Position numbers and translations under genes: made by a program. Positions 35,256 through 44,306 of a DNA stretch of 64,000 nt are shown piece after piece; positions within the stretch are counted from its first letter, which is position 1; each line of letters begins with the position of its first letter. The stretch spans positions 2,604,001 through 2,668,000 of the forward strand of contig CP040678.1 of NCBI GenBank assembly GCA_005954745.1. The letters run 5' to 3'. The DNA is from Halostella pelagica. GTDB taxonomy: Archaea; Halobacteriota; Halobacteria; Halobacteriales; Natronoarchaeaceae. The notes beneath the pieces were generated by a model, which saw nothing but the letters and a program-made list of their open reading frames with translations, ran no database searches and was not told where the DNA came from.

Positions 35256-35795
35256 ATGATCCGGTTCGTCACTGGAAACGAGGGGAAAGTCCACGAGGCG
35301 CGCGAGTACCTCGACGAGAGCGTCGAACAGGTCGACTACGACTACACGGAGATCCAGGGAGAACTGAAAGATATCGCCCTATACGGTTCACGGGAGACGT
35401 TCGCGGAGACGCCCGGCGACGGGCCGGTTCTGGTCGACGACACGGGACTGTTCGTCGAGGCGCTGTCGGGGTTTCCCGGCCCGTACTCCGCGTTCGTCGA
35501 GGACACGCTGGGGATCGAGCGGGTCTGGGAGATCGCACAGCGGGAGGAGAACCGCCGTGCGACGTTCCGAACGGTACTTGCCTACTACGACGGCGAGACG
35601 GCCGAGACGTTCGAAGGGAGCGTTCGCGGGCGGATCGTCGCCCCGCGCGGCGACGACGGCTTCGGTTATGACCCCATCTTCGCACACGACGGCCGGACGT
35701 TCGCGGAGATGAGTACGGCGGAGAAAAACGCAATCAGCCACCGTGGGCGGGCGTTGGCGAAGTTCGCGGACTGGCTCGCCGAGCGGAACGAGTGA
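35256..35795 (+). CDS. XTP/dITP diphosphatase (RdgB/HAM1 family)
   Basis: 179 residues from the ATG at 35256, chosen because MIRFVTGNEGKVHEAREYL is the family start with the nucleotide-binding TGNxxK motif. VLVDDTGLFVEALSGFPGPYSAF contains the catalytic acidic cluster, GFGYDPIF and SHRGRALAKFADWL complete the signature. It hydrolyses non-canonical purine nucleoside triphosphates to protect DNA and RNA. The TGA at 35793-35795 overlaps the first base of a palindromic element. Confidence 0.95.
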   Translation: MIRFVTGNEGKVHEAREYLDESVEQVDYDYTEIQGELKDIALYGSRETFAETPGDGPVLVDDTGLFVEALSGFPGPYSAFVEDTLGIERVWEIAQREENRRATFRTVLAYYDGETAETFEGSVRGRIVAPRGDDGFGYDPIFAHDGRTFAEMSTAEKNAISHRGRALAKFADWLAERNE

Positions 35796-35873
35796 TACTG
35801 ACTGACGGAAGTCAGTGACGAATTTCGCGGGGACGTTCCCGCGAAATATCGGAACAGGGACGTCCGACAGTAT
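35795..35873. repeat. Palindromic intergenic element, family 1 (copy E)
   Basis: Arms atactgactgacg (from 35795) and cgtccgacagtat (to 35873) are imperfect. The inner hairpin tttcgcggga / tcccgcgaaa is intact and shared with copy B at 17233. The element begins in the stop codon of the XTP pyrophosphatase gene. Confidence 0.8.
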
Positions 35874-35977
35874 GAGTCCGGCGCGTCGACGGTCTGCACT
35901 CTGAGTTCTCCGCTGTTGTCCTGCTCCGCGCGGTGCAGGGATCAGTACCTTTTTTTCCGCTGTCGAGTACACTCGGC

Positions 35978-36556
35978 ATGGAAAAACTCCGAGAATCCCT
36001 CCACGACGCCCCGATCATCGAGAAGGAGGGCGGCTACGAGTACCTCGTTCATCCTATCAGCAACTGCGTTCCGATGCTCGAACCCGGACTGCTCCGGGAA
36101 GTCGTCAACGAGATCATCCAGAAGGCGGATCTGGAAGACGTAGACAAGATCGTGACCCCCGCAGCGATGGGGATCCACATCAGCACGGCGGTGTCGCTGA
36201 TGACAGACATCCCACTCGTCGTCATTCGCAAGCGCCAGTACGGCCTGGACGGCGAAGTGGCGCTGTTTCAGGAGACGGGGTACAGCGAGAGCGAGATGTA
36301 CATCAACGACGTCGACGAGGGCGACCGCGTGCTGTTGCTCGACGATATGCTCTCGACCGGCGGCACGCTCAAGGCGATCATCGAGGCGCTCGACGATATC
36401 GGCGCTGACCTCGTCGACACGGTGGTCGTGATGAAGAAAGTCGGCGGCGAGAACGCGCTGGCCGACGGCGACCACGAGGTCAAAACACTCGTCAACCTGC
36501 GGGTAGAGGACGGCACCGTGACTCTCGTCGACGAGCAGTCAGTGACGCCGACCTAG
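35978..36556 (+). CDS. hpt: Hypoxanthine/guanine phosphoribosyltransferase
   Basis: 192 residues from the ATG at 35978. The PRPP-binding loop is [21 protein letters not shown]. Archaeal HGPRTase features include [17 protein letters not shown] and [19 protein letters not shown]. It salvages hypoxanthine and guanine to IMP and GMP. A related group in haloarchaea is annotated as HGPRTase-like without proof. The upstream XTP pyrophosphatase also deals with purine nucleotides. Its last bases overlap the stop of the convergent PIN gene. Confidence 0.92.
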   Translation: MEKLRESLHDAPIIEKEGGYEYLVHPISNCVPMLEPGLLREVVNEIIQKADLEDVDKIVTPAAMGIHISTAVSLMTDIPLVVIRKRQYGLDGEVALFQETGYSESEMYINDVDEGDRVLLLDDMLSTGGTLKAIIEALDDIGADLVDTVVVMKKVGGENALADGDHEVKTLVNLRVEDGTVTLVDEQSVTPT

Positions 36557-37023
36557 GATCGCGGGTCGCGGTCCGGTCCCGGGTACTCGCCCTCCTGTGT
36601 GGCGTCGTAGAGGCTCTCGGCGTCGAACACGGTGGCGAAGGCGTCGGGCGTACGAACGGACAGTCCCTGATACGGCTGGATAGAGAGGCCCGTCTTCGCG
36701 GAGCGAAGCGTCTCGTCGAACGAGAGCAGGTGCGCCGCTCCGGACTGGTAGGCGCTGGCGAGGCCGGGATGGTCGTCCGGCGGGTGGTCGACGGCGACGC
36801 GCTCGTCCTCGATCCGTTTACGCCAGTCGCTCGCCAGACCGTCGTCGGCGAGCGCCGCTATCGCGGCTTCGGCGTCGGCGAGCAGGGCGTCGCTGGCGAC
36901 GAGATCGACCCACGAGTGCCGGCGGACGTGGTCCAGCGCCTCGCGGGCGGGACCGCCGACCAGGAGATCCGCGACGAGTACGTCCGCGTCCGCGACGACG
37001 TGGGTCGGGTCGGGGTCAGTCAT
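36553..37023 (-). CDS. PIN-like domain protein (possible toxin or RNase)
   Basis: 156 residues from the ATG at 37023. The N-terminus [23 protein letters not shown] shows PIN-type acidic residues (D-A-D), then [19 protein letters not shown] and [14 protein letters not shown] supply further conserved acidic positions. The C-terminus is less typical. The ATG overlaps the end of a 32-codon gene, the usual layout of an antitoxin-toxin pair, but a housekeeping ribonuclease is also possible. Confidence 0.75.
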   Translation of the reverse strand: MTDPDPTHVVADADVLVADLLVGGPAREALDHVRRHSWVDLVASDALLADAEAAIAALADDGLASDWRKRIEDERVAVDHPPDDHPGLASAYQSGAAHLLSFDETLRSAKTGLSIQPYQGLSVRTPDAFATVFDAESLYDATQEGEYPGPDRDPRS

Positions 37024-37114
37024 CGCGGCGCTCACCGAGCGTATCACGGATAGCTTCGACGTCGGCGTCCGTCCGGTCGGCGCGGTCGAACAGGTCGGCC
37101 CAGGTGTGACTCAT
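37016..37114 (-). CDS. 32-residue small protein upstream of the PIN gene (antitoxin candidate)
   Basis: The frame reads MSHTWADLFDRADRTDADVE followed by [12 protein letters not shown] and stops at 37016-37018. It overlaps the PIN gene start by 8 nt. Amphipathic helical character and high Asp/Arg content would fit a short antitoxin, but 32 residues is very small and no DNA-binding domain is visible. The MOT1-like gene ends upstream of it. Confidence 0.5.
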   Translation of the reverse strand: MSHTWADLFDRADRTDADVEAIRDTLGERRDD

Positions 37115-37154
37115 ACGAGACAGCAGGGACCGACGAGCAAAAAACCGGTCGACG

Positions 37155-38234
37155 CTACCGCAGATAGCGGTAGGCGAGCGCGCCGGCGACGAACGCGACG
37201 CCGACGTTGACGAGGAGGCCCGCGACGCCGACGGCGGCCGTCAGGAGCGCGTCGTCGGTGTCGGCCGCTGCCCGGCCGAGTTGGACGGCGACGACGGCGA
37301 GCAAGACGCCGAGCAGTGCTGTCGGAAAGGCCATTACGAGACCGCCACCGGCCACCAGCGCCACCGCGGCGTACAGCACGCCGAGAATCAGGTTCGCGCC
37401 GCCGGTTCGCGCGCCGAACGCGTACTTGCCAGCGAGGCCGCCGCTTCCGTGACACATCGGGAGGCCGCCGAGCGGGACCGCGGCCACCGTCATCGCGCCC
37501 ATGCTCGTCGAGAGGTCGTCGGGGGACACGTCGCGGTCGAACAGGTCGGCACAGAGAACGGCCGTTGCGACGGCGGCGTTGCCGACGGTCATCGCGAGTT
37601 GCGCGACTGCCCCCTCGACGACCGCGACCGAGAGCGTCGGCGCGCCGCTGGGAAACGCCGCGAGCGCGGGAACCGCCGGCGACGGGACCCCGGTTTCGGC
37701 GACGGCGAGGCCCGCCCCCACCGCCAGCACGACCAGCGCGCTCGCCTGTCCGCGGCGCGCGAGCACCGCCGCGGCGGCGACTCCCACCCCGAGAGCGGCG
37801 AGCGCGACGTTCGCCTCGCCGAGTGTGATGCCGGTTTCCAGCAGCAACAGGGCCACCGCTAACTGGACGCCCCGAACGACCGGTCGGCCGACGACCGACT
37901 CGACCCGGTCGAGCGCGCCGAGTGCGCCCATTGCGAGGAGGACGACGCCGGCGAGCAACCCCGCCGCGGCGAGTTCACCGGCGGTAAGCGCACCCGCTAT
38001 CGCCAGCCCCGCGAGCGCCTTCATCGGTTCGACGGACAGCGGTAAGCCGTAGGCCACGCCCCAGACCACCTGAAAGACGCCGAACAGAAACAGGACGTGC
38101 GGGAGCGACACCGCCGTCGTCGCCCCTAGTGCGACGACTATCGGTAGCACCGTAACCGAATCCCCTAACGCGCCGGTCAGCTCTCCCGCGGAGAACGACA
38201 GTCGGGCGCGGAGCGACTGCACCGCCGTGGCCAT
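37155..38234 (-). CDS. MOT1-type sulfate/molybdate transporter
   Basis: 359 residues, about 10 or more hydrophobic helices. Family blocks are ELTGALGDSVTVLPIVVALG in the first helix, GLPLSVEPMKALAGLAI, and PLGGLPMCHGSGGLAGKYAFGARTGG near residue 265. MOT1 proteins are high-affinity molybdate or sulfate carriers in plants and prokaryotes. Very Ala/Val/Gly-rich composition is normal for such carriers. It lies alone, in opposite direction to Hpt, with the TrkA gene upstream. Confidence 0.88.
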   Translation of the reverse strand: MATAVQSLRARLSFSAGELTGALGDSVTVLPIVVALGATTAVSLPHVLFLFGVFQVVWGVAYGLPLSVEPMKALAGLAIAGALTAGELAAAGLLAGVVLLAMGALGALDRVESVVGRPVVRGVQLAVALLLLETGITLGEANVALAALGVGVAAAAVLARRGQASALVVLAVGAGLAVAETGVPSPAVPALAAFPSGAPTLSVAVVEGAVAQLAMTVGNAAVATAVLCADLFDRDVSPDDLSTSMGAMTVAAVPLGGLPMCHGSGGLAGKYAFGARTGGANLILGVLYAAVALVAGGGLVMAFPTALLGVLLAVVAVQLGRAAADTDDALLTAAVGVAGLLVNVGVAFVAGALAYRYLR

Positions 38235-38635
38235 TTAACCACCGTACTGCGTGAAGGCTCATTACCGTTCGGAGAAATCAGAATCGGTGGCGCGAATACG
38301 TTCGGGTAACTATTACTGGTTTCTCCTCACCGCCACAGATTTCCTCGTCATTCCGTGCAGTTCGTCGTCGAACGGTGTCGGCAGTGACACGCCGGTACCG
38401 TCCGAACGGCGTCGAGGACGGCGACGAACAGGGGTGTACGCGACACGGGTAGAACGGAGCAGAGACTCGGAACACGGAGTCATGCGTCCGTCTGACGGGT
38501 ATTTATGCCCGCACGGTCACGAGATACCGCCGGGCGCGCCGCAAGGCCTCAGTTCCCATCCTCCCGACAGCGCGCCCGGCACACCGCTATCTCCCACCCG
38601 CACCTTTTGCGCCCGTTACCCGTCGCGAGACGGAC
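38235..38635. other. Intergenic region between MOT1-like and TrkA genes
   Basis: 401 bp without a gene. It should hold the promoter of the minus-strand transporter gene near 38255-38280, but no convincing TATA box is obvious. No repeat was found. Confidence 0.5.
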
Positions 38636-39292
38636 TTACGACGGTAGGACGGACGTTCGAACCTCTTCGACGGCCTCGGACTGAACGATGACGGCGATCC
38701 GGTCGTCCGCCTCGATCCGCGTCCCGGGAAGCGGGATCGTCAGCGACTCGTGTGCGCGACCGTGCGCGTAGATGCGAGCGGTCGAGGGCAGGTCGACGCT
38801 GCTGATCCGTTCGCCGATGAGCGGCGACCCGTCGCGAATGGTAAACACCGTCAACTGGAGTTGTTCGGTGAGGTCAGACACGACGTTGAAGTCCCCGCCC
38901 AGCAGCGCGGTTTTCGCGCCGGCCGCTCCGAGCCGCTCGGGGTATATTATCTCGTCAACGTCGTCCGCGTACTTCTTGTATATCTCTTCGCGGTAGTCCT
39001 CGTCGATGCGCAGGACGGTCCGACAGCCGTAATGCTTGCCCACCATGCAGGCCGCGAAGTTGACGTTCAGGTCGCCGGTCAGTCCACCGATGGCGTCCGC
39101 GGTGTCGAGCCCGGCCTGTTCGAGAACCTCCTCCTCGGACCCGTCGCCTTCGACCGTTTCGAACCCGTCAGTTATTGCGCGTTCGGCCTTTTCCGGGACG
39201 TTTTCGACGACTATCACGTCGTGGCCCTCCTCCCGGAGGATACGAGCGGTCCGGATACCGACCCGGCCGTACCCGACGATGACGAACTTCAT
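38636..39292 (-). CDS. TrkA-like potassium uptake regulatory protein
   Basis: 218 residues: RCK/TrkA-N domain with a Rossmann motif (FVIVGYGRVGIRTARILREEG, then VVENVPEKAERA) and a TrkA-C domain from about 140 (FTIRDGSPLIGERISSVDLP; DDRIAVIVQSEAV). It binds NAD(H) or nucleotides and gates a K+ transporter or channel; haloarchaea need high K+. No channel gene is adjacent, so its partner is elsewhere. Confidence 0.93.
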   Translation of the reverse strand: MKFVIVGYGRVGIRTARILREEGHDVIVVENVPEKAERAITDGFETVEGDGSEEEVLEQAGLDTADAIGGLTGDLNVNFAACMVGKHYGCRTVLRIDEDYREEIYKKYADDVDEIIYPERLGAAGAKTALLGGDFNVVSDLTEQLQLTVFTIRDGSPLIGERISSVDLPSTARIYAHGRAHESLTIPLPGTRIEADDRIAVIVQSEAVEEVRTSVLPS

Positions 39293-39327
39293 AAGGAGTC
39301 ATACGAAACCGGGGGTGAAAATAGTGA

Positions 39328-39873
39328 CTACGAACCGTCGGCACACGACCAGAGGCCCGTCCCGTTCGCCCGGGCCCGTCGCTCCGCGTCGGCGTACTGG
39401 TCGCGGTCCGCGAACTCGGTGTCGTAGAGGCGCGCGTACCCCCGGTCGACGAGTTGCCGGTTGAAGCGGCCGCCGTCGTACTCGACGTACGCGAGCAGTC
39501 GGCCGTACCCGCCGCGGCGGTCGGACTCGGGGTCGACGACGAGCGTTACTTCCTCGCCCGCCAGTTCGGTTCGGGCGAACTCGCTGGACCGGTGACCCCA
39601 GTCTCGCAAGCAGTCCCGTCCTGTCTCGGTGTCCGGGACGCCCTCGAACTCCGACGGGTCGTTCTCTGCGTGGACTTCCGGCGTGTCGACGCCGAGTAAC
39701 CGCACTGTCTCGCGCGTGCCGTTCGGATACTCGACCTCGACAGTGTCACCGTCGACCACCTCAACGACCGTCACGTCGTGGCGTTCGGTCGTCCGCGGGT
39801 CGTCTCCGACGACTCCGCCCAGACAGCCGGCGAGCAACAGAACGAACAGACACGACAGGAGGACGCGGCGCAT
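39328..39873 (-). CDS. Secreted staphylococcal-nuclease-like (SNase) lipoprotein
   Basis: 181 residues. Signal peptide with lipobox LLLAGCLGG (Cys17) marks a lipoprotein outside the cell. The SNase OB fold carries VVDGDTVEVEY, VRLLGVDTPEVHAENDPSEF, GRLLAYVEYDGGRFNRQLV and RANGTGLWS, all matching micrococcal nuclease-like enzymes. It likely cleaves extracellular DNA or RNA. Confidence 0.92.
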   Translation of the reverse strand: MRRVLLSCLFVLLLAGCLGGVVGDDPRTTERHDVTVVEVVDGDTVEVEYPNGTRETVRLLGVDTPEVHAENDPSEFEGVPDTETGRDCLRDWGHRSSEFARTELAGEEVTLVVDPESDRRGGYGRLLAYVEYDGGRFNRQLVDRGYARLYDTEFADRDQYADAERRARANGTGLWSCADGS

Positions 39874-39934
39874 CGGTGTCTCATGAGAGCGGACGCCACT
39901 TCATAGTCCCGGGACCGGACGAACGGGCGAGCAG

Positions 39935-39958
39935 ACACTGACGGATGTGCGTCAGTGT
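39935..39958. other. Hairpin in the divergent region
   Basis: acactgacg (39935-39943) and cgtcagtgt (39950-39958) form a perfect 9-bp stem with a 6-nt loop, between the SNase lipoprotein (-) and the secreted acidic protein (+). The arm resembles parts of the family 1 element arms. Confidence 0.5.
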
Positions 39959-40152
39959 GGTAGCGTGTGCAACTGTTTACACACCTGATCGCACTCGCCT
40001 AGGATTACCAGATATGTGATAGCGTTCAAACGCTACTGTGTTTTGACCCGAGTAAACTCGGCTGAACCGTCGCTAACTACCGGGGAAATCGGGTGAATCC
40101 GGTGTGACGCTCTCGACGGTTGAAGTGGGTATACCTGCCAGAACCGAGTGCA

Positions 40153-40605
40153 ATGCGCCTAACCAAGATCGCGGCACTCGGACTCGCAGTACTGCTGCTG
40201 ACCACTGGGGTCGCGGCGGCCGCGTCCGGCAGTGCCGCCGTCGACGTACAGCCCGCAAACGAGAGCGACTCCGCACAGGGTCCGCCCGCGAACGCGGGGA
40301 ACGGAACGGCGTCCGACGCCGACGGCGAGCGCGGCCCCCCGGTGGACCTCCCGGACCAAGTTCCTGACCACGTGAGTGACATCCACCAGGCGATACACGG
40401 GTTCTTCGACGGGACGATCGACTCCCTCGGCGACGCGGTCAGCGACCTGACGCCGGGCGAGGAGAACGACAGTGAGGCTGAAAACGCCGACGACGATGCC
40501 GAGAACACCGACGACGATGCCGAGAGCGACGCCGACGAGGACGCTGACGGTAGTTCTGAGAACGACGCCGACAGCGATACCGAGCGTCGGGACGGCGGCC
40601 GATAA
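40153..40605 (+). CDS. Secreted acidic haloarchaeal protein
   Basis: 150 residues from the ATG at 40153. A signal peptide (MRLTKIAALGLAVLLLTTGVAAAA) is followed by a mature part with a conserved-looking middle block VPDHVSDIHQAIHGFFDG and GDAVSDLTPGEEND, ending in a long Asp/Glu/Asn-rich low-complexity tail. Sec-type export. Function unknown. The minus strand of this gene is also covered by an open frame running from the lipoprotein gene; the + gene is the better candidate because of its signal peptide and acidic composition. Confidence 0.75.
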   Translation: MRLTKIAALGLAVLLLTTGVAAAASGSAAVDVQPANESDSAQGPPANAGNGTASDADGERGPPVDLPDQVPDHVSDIHQAIHGFFDGTIDSLGDAVSDLTPGEENDSEAENADDDAENTDDDAESDADEDADGSSENDADSDTERRDGGR

Positions 40606-42231
40606 CCGGTGTTCCGATAGACCGACTTCCCGCTGAATCGCAACGGCTCTCCGCCGCACTCGCGGACGGATTTTCCTTCGCTTTACAGTCCGGCTTCGAA
40701 CCGGTACATCTCCGACCGGAACTTCGCCCGCGACCAGCGTCTCAAGCGGATGGAAGCCGCGACGCGGGCTTCCGGTTCCCCGCCGCGCCGTCTCCGCGCA
40801 CGTCCCCGGGATGGCACCGGTCGCCGGCGGATGCAGTGTCACTAGGCCGTCCGCCGACGGCGCGCTCGCGATAGTGACCGTATCGCCGTTCCGCTCGACG
40901 TAGTACGCGTCGGCGAACGGTCCGTCGTCGAGGACCCAGTGGCCCGCGCGTCGCTCCGCGCCGTGGTACGACAGCAGCCGCTCGTACCCGTCGACGAAGG
41001 TGCTCGCGTTGTCCGCGTCGTCCCAACGGATCTGCCAGACGTAGCCGGCGTCGTCTCCGTTCTCGTAGGCGTACAGCCGGTCGTTGCCCCAGCCGTTCGA
41101 GTAGTTGAGGTCGTAGTCGAGCGCCGCGCCCCCGCCGCGCTCGCGGACGAACGCCTCGCTGTCTATCACGGACCCCTCCCGGTCGTCGTACAGCGTGTAC
41201 GCGAACATCGTCGCCAGACCGGCCTCGCCGACGGTCACCGTTCCGGACCCGTCGCTCCGGCGGACCCGTTCCCAGTCGTCAGTGCTATGGTCCCGGCTGT
41301 CAAGCGGGAGCGGCCCCGCAACGTCCGGTCCGTGGATGATCTGCTCGGTGCTGACGGGCGGGTCGTCGTACTGGTCGGAGACCCCCTTCCATCCCTCTCG
41401 GCTCCGTACCGATTCGACGTAGGACTGTCCTTCGGCGTACGGAAAGTACGACAGGATGTACAGCCCCATGTGGATGTCGGGGGCGGCGACGTCTGCGTCG
41501 CCGCCGGTCCCGCCGGTCGCCCGCGGCCGAAAGCAGTCCCACTCGGCCTCGCAACGGGCCTCGTACTCGCCGTCGACGAGGTTCGCATCACCCTCGATCA
41601 GCGAGAGCAACGCTGTCACGCGGTCGTCCGACGCCGAGGGCGGCGCTCGGATCTCCACGCCGTTTCCGTACCGGAACTGGTAGGCGTGATACAGTTCCTG
41701 CGAGAGCGTGATCTCGTCGATACTGGGCTGTTCGGAGTCCGAGACGATCACGATACGGTCCTCGGGAATGCTGTAATAACCCAGGACGGACGACTCGCTG
41801 TTTTGCTGTGCGACGGATGCGGAGTCCGCGTCGTCGCCGACCAGAAACAACGCGCGGTGGTGCACGTTCTCGTACACGCGGTCCCCGCCCGCGGCGGTCT
41901 CACCAGGCGTCTCGTTTCGATACTCGTCCCGCCTGACGACGGTTACGTCGACGTCTTCCCGGAACTCGACCCCGCGGATACGTTCGACGCGAGCCATCGA
42001 CCGGGCCACCACGGCGTCAAGTTCGCTGTTGTTCAGTCCGTCGTCGGAGTCGACTGACAACGAGGCGTTGTACCAGTGGCCGTTCTCCCACCCCTGAACG
42101 TCGGTCCGTGATTCGTTCGACTGATCTGTGGGGTCATCGGTGTCGGCAGGGCTGAACCCCGTGGGAGCGGCACAACCGGCGAGGGCAACGAGAAGGAGGA
42201 CGAGTAACAGTGACGGACGAGACGGTCGCAT
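40159..42231 (-). CDS. Hvo_1808-family surface lipoprotein (3' end uncertain)
   Basis: 690-residue open frame. It begins with a lipoprotein signal, LLLVLLLVALAGC (Cys20), then a well-conserved region to about residue 470 (WENGHWYNASLSVD, LSQELYHAYQFRYGNGVE, SLIEGDANLVDGEY, HMGLYILSYFPYAEG). Beyond about 40830 the sequence turns Arg-rich and runs antisense through the secreted acidic protein gene. A second frame ends at 40684-40686 with a short RLRRWSRAKFRSEMYRFEAGL tail, so a frameshift (real or sequencing) near 40750-40800 is likely. The real gene probably ends near 40684. Confidence 0.65.
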   Translation of the reverse strand: MRPSRPSLLLVLLLVALAGCAAPTGFSPADTDDPTDQSNESRTDVQGWENGHWYNASLSVDSDDGLNNSELDAVVARSMARVERIRGVEFREDVDVTVVRRDEYRNETPGETAAGGDRVYENVHHRALFLVGDDADSASVAQQNSESSVLGYYSIPEDRIVIVSDSEQPSIDEITLSQELYHAYQFRYGNGVEIRAPPSASDDRVTALLSLIEGDANLVDGEYEARCEAEWDCFRPRATGGTGGDADVAAPDIHMGLYILSYFPYAEGQSYVESVRSREGWKGVSDQYDDPPVSTEQIIHGPDVAGPLPLDSRDHSTDDWERVRRSDGSGTVTVGEAGLATMFAYTLYDDREGSVIDSEAFVRERGGGAALDYDLNYSNGWGNDRLYAYENGDDAGYVWQIRWDDADNASTFVDGYERLLSYHGAERRAGHWVLDDGPFADAYYVERNGDTVTIASAPSADGLVTLHPPATGAIPGTCAETARRGTGSPRRGFHPLETLVAGEVPVGDVPVRSRTVKRRKIRPRVRRRAVAIQREVGLSEHRLSAAVPTLGIAVGVVLRTTVSVLVGVALGIVVGVLGIVVGVFSLTVVLLARRQVADRVAEGVDRPVEEPVYRLVDVTHVVRNLVREVHRGAALAVGVGRRSVPRVRGRTLCGVALVCGLYVDGGTAGRGRRDPSGQQQYCESECRDLG

Positions 42232-42425
42232 CCTCCGAGTGTACGGTCGCCGAGAAAAAAAGCCACCGGGAAACGCGGCGTTCCACGATCACCGCCCGGC
42301 CGACGGATCGTCGGCCGCCGTCGCCCGGACCACCCGGTCGGCAGTCGTCACACACCGACGCCCGAGTGCATGATACTCGGGCGACAGATATCGAGCGTTT
42401 TGGTGCTGATAGCCGTATATCCCCT

Positions 42426-43196
42426 ATGGCGCGACTGGCCAGGGTACTCGACGTCGTGATCACCGTAGTCAGGTCGAGCTACGAACACGACGTGAGATAT
42501 CCGGCGGCGGCGCTCGCGTACTACGCCTTCGTCTCGTTCGTCCCGGTCCTCCTGCTGGCGTTTGCGGTCGTCGGCGAGCAGTTCGCCGCGGAGATCGAAC
42601 GGGCAGCGCCGCAGTTTCTCACGCTCGAAGCCCGGCGGTTGATCTCCCAGGCGACGACGACCGCGTCGGGACAGACCGGCGCATCGGTGCTCGCTATCGC
42701 CGTGATCGGCTGGAGCGGGGCAAACGTCGCCATGGACTTCCAAACAGTCGTCGAACGCATCGAAGGCGTGGAGGAGCAGCCGTTGCGACAGCAGTTCCGC
42801 AACTCGGTCGCCGTCCTCGGGTCGCTCGGGTTGGCGATACTCGCGGTGCTTTTCACGAGCACGCTCTTTACCCTCCCGCCGGCGGGGTCGTACGCCGGTC
42901 TCGTCATGCTGTTTATCGTGCTGACGGTCGCGTTCGTCCCGCTGTATTACGTGCCGTCCACCGTTCTCCCGACGCCGTCGTCGGCGCTTCCCGGCGCGCT
43001 GACGGCCGCGTTGGGGTGGACGACGATCCACACGGGCATCCTCTTCTACGCCGCAAACGCCGGCAAGTACGCTATCTACGGCGTTCTAAGCGGGATCATA
43101 ATCATCCTCACGAGCCTCTACATCGCCGCTGTCGTGCTCCTGACCGGGGTCATCGTCAACGTGACCCTGGTGGAGAAGGGGTACGTCATCGCGTAG
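42426..43196 (+). CDS. YihY/BrkB family membrane protein
   Basis: 256 residues from the ATG at 42426; the open frame extends upstream through non-coding-like Arg-rich sequence. RSSYEHDVRYPAAALAYYAFVSFVPVLLLAF is the family start with its first helix, and five or six further helices follow (GASVLAIAVIGWSGANVA; LGSLGLAILAVLFTSTLFTL; YYVPSTVLPTPSSALPGAL; IYGVLSGIIIILTSLYIAAVV). The family was once called RNase BN; its function is unknown. A tatatccccta element just upstream may be the TATA box. Confidence 0.9.
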   Translation: MARLARVLDVVITVVRSSYEHDVRYPAAALAYYAFVSFVPVLLLAFAVVGEQFAAEIERAAPQFLTLEARRLISQATTTASGQTGASVLAIAVIGWSGANVAMDFQTVVERIEGVEEQPLRQQFRNSVAVLGSLGLAILAVLFTSTLFTLPPAGSYAGLVMLFIVLTVAFVPLYYVPSTVLPTPSSALPGALTAALGWTTIHTGILFYAANAGKYAIYGVLSGIIIILTSLYIAAVVLLTGVIVNVTLVEKGYVIA

Positions 43197-43452
43197 CGAG
43201 TCGGTCAGCGAACTGGCCCGACAGCGCACCCAAGCGGTAGCCGCCCGGACGACAGCGCGTCCCCGATGACGGAATCGGGAAAGCAAAAAGAGGATCTGTC
43301 CGTACTCCCGGCCGAGTATTCGTGAACGGGGCGCTATGGGCGAAAAGGAGCCGTTAGCGTTTCCGATTCTCTTTCCGAGGGGGAGACGGTTCACGCTCGA
43401 ACCGTGCGAATTACTCCGCTGTTGAAACTCCAAGACCAGCGACCGCAAGAAG

Positions 43453-43524
43453 AGCCTAGGCCGGAATTTGAATCCGGGCTCTCGTCCTTACCAAGGACGC
43501 GCTTTACCGCTAAGCTACCCAGGC
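43453..43524 (-). tRNA. tRNA-Thr (anticodon GGT)
   Basis: 72 nt on the minus strand. Acceptor stem gcctggg/cctaggc (one G-T pair), anticodon stem cgtcc/ggacg with loop ttggtaa giving anticodon GGT, T-stem ccgga/tccgg with loop ttcaaat. Position 73 is T, the archaeal Thr discriminator. No intron. A BRE/TATA-like element cgaaacgcctaaag lies just upstream on that strand (around 43545-43565). Confidence 0.93.
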
Positions 43525-43574
43525 GCGTCTGGTGATTGGCGGTTGCTGTCTTTAGGCGTTTCGATTCCGTTCGG

Positions 43575-44246
43575 TCATCGGTCGGACGCCGATTTCGGGA
43601 CGCTATCGGTGCCGCTACCGTCGGTTGCGGTGGCTTCGATGCCGAGAGCGCCGGGCGAGTCCGGGAGCACGGCCTCCGCTGAGGAGAACGAAGAGCCGCG
43701 GCCGTCGGCGAGCGCGGCTGCGGTGTCGAGCGTGGCGGCGGAGGGCGTGACGCCGACGGCGGACGTACCCGCGATGACCGCCAGTTCGAGAACGTTGCGT
43801 TCGAGGGAGCCGTCGAGCGCCGGCGCGTCGGCGTCGGGCGCGCGTCGCCGCGTCTGGTCCCGGCCGAACGCCTGAACGGTGGCGACGGCTTTGTCGGCGG
43901 CGTCGGTCCGGGCCAGCAGGTAGAACCCGCGGGAGACGAGGACGTCCGCGGCGAGAACGTCGAGGTTCGGTTCGGTGTGGTCTTCGCTCTCGGCCCACGG
44001 CTCCGTGCGGGCGAGCGTGCGGGTGAGACGAAGCCCGTCGTAGATCAGTTGGACGCCAGCAGCGCGATTCGAGATGCTGGCGAAATCGATGTTCTCGTCG
44101 GCGGCCCGCGCGGAAAGCAGTGCGAGTGCACCCGGCGTCATCGAGGCCTCTCCGACGTAGTCGTCGATGACGTCGTGGAGTCGGTCGGGCTCGATGTCCC
44201 GAACCGCTTCGCGGGCGGCGCGCCGGCACGTGGCGGCCTCTTCCAT
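43575..44246 (-). CDS. Haloarchaeal DUF7114-like helical protein
   Basis: 223 residues, mostly alpha-helical: EEAATCRRAAREAVRDIEPD, SMTPGALALLSARAADEN, QLIYDGLRLTRTLARTEPW, NLDVLAADVLVSRGFYLLA. This pattern, with helices and DGLRLTRTL, resembles the haloarchaeal family I know as DUF7114, which may be distantly related to polyprenyl synthetase-like proteins. No DDxxD motif is present, so it is not an active prenyl synthase. It is divergent from the enoyl-CoA hydratase gene (60 nt apart). Confidence 0.72.
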   Translation of the reverse strand: MEEAATCRRAAREAVRDIEPDRLHDVIDDYVGEASMTPGALALLSARAADENIDFASISNRAAGVQLIYDGLRLTRTLARTEPWAESEDHTEPNLDVLAADVLVSRGFYLLARTDAADKAVATVQAFGRDQTRRRAPDADAPALDGSLERNVLELAVIAGTSAVGVTPSAATLDTAAALADGRGSSFSSAEAVLPDSPGALGIEATATDGSGTDSVPKSASDR

Positions 44247-44306
44247 TATCGCGGACTAGCGGTGGGAGGGGCAAAGACCTTTGGAAACGGACCACGACAT
44301 CGGGAC

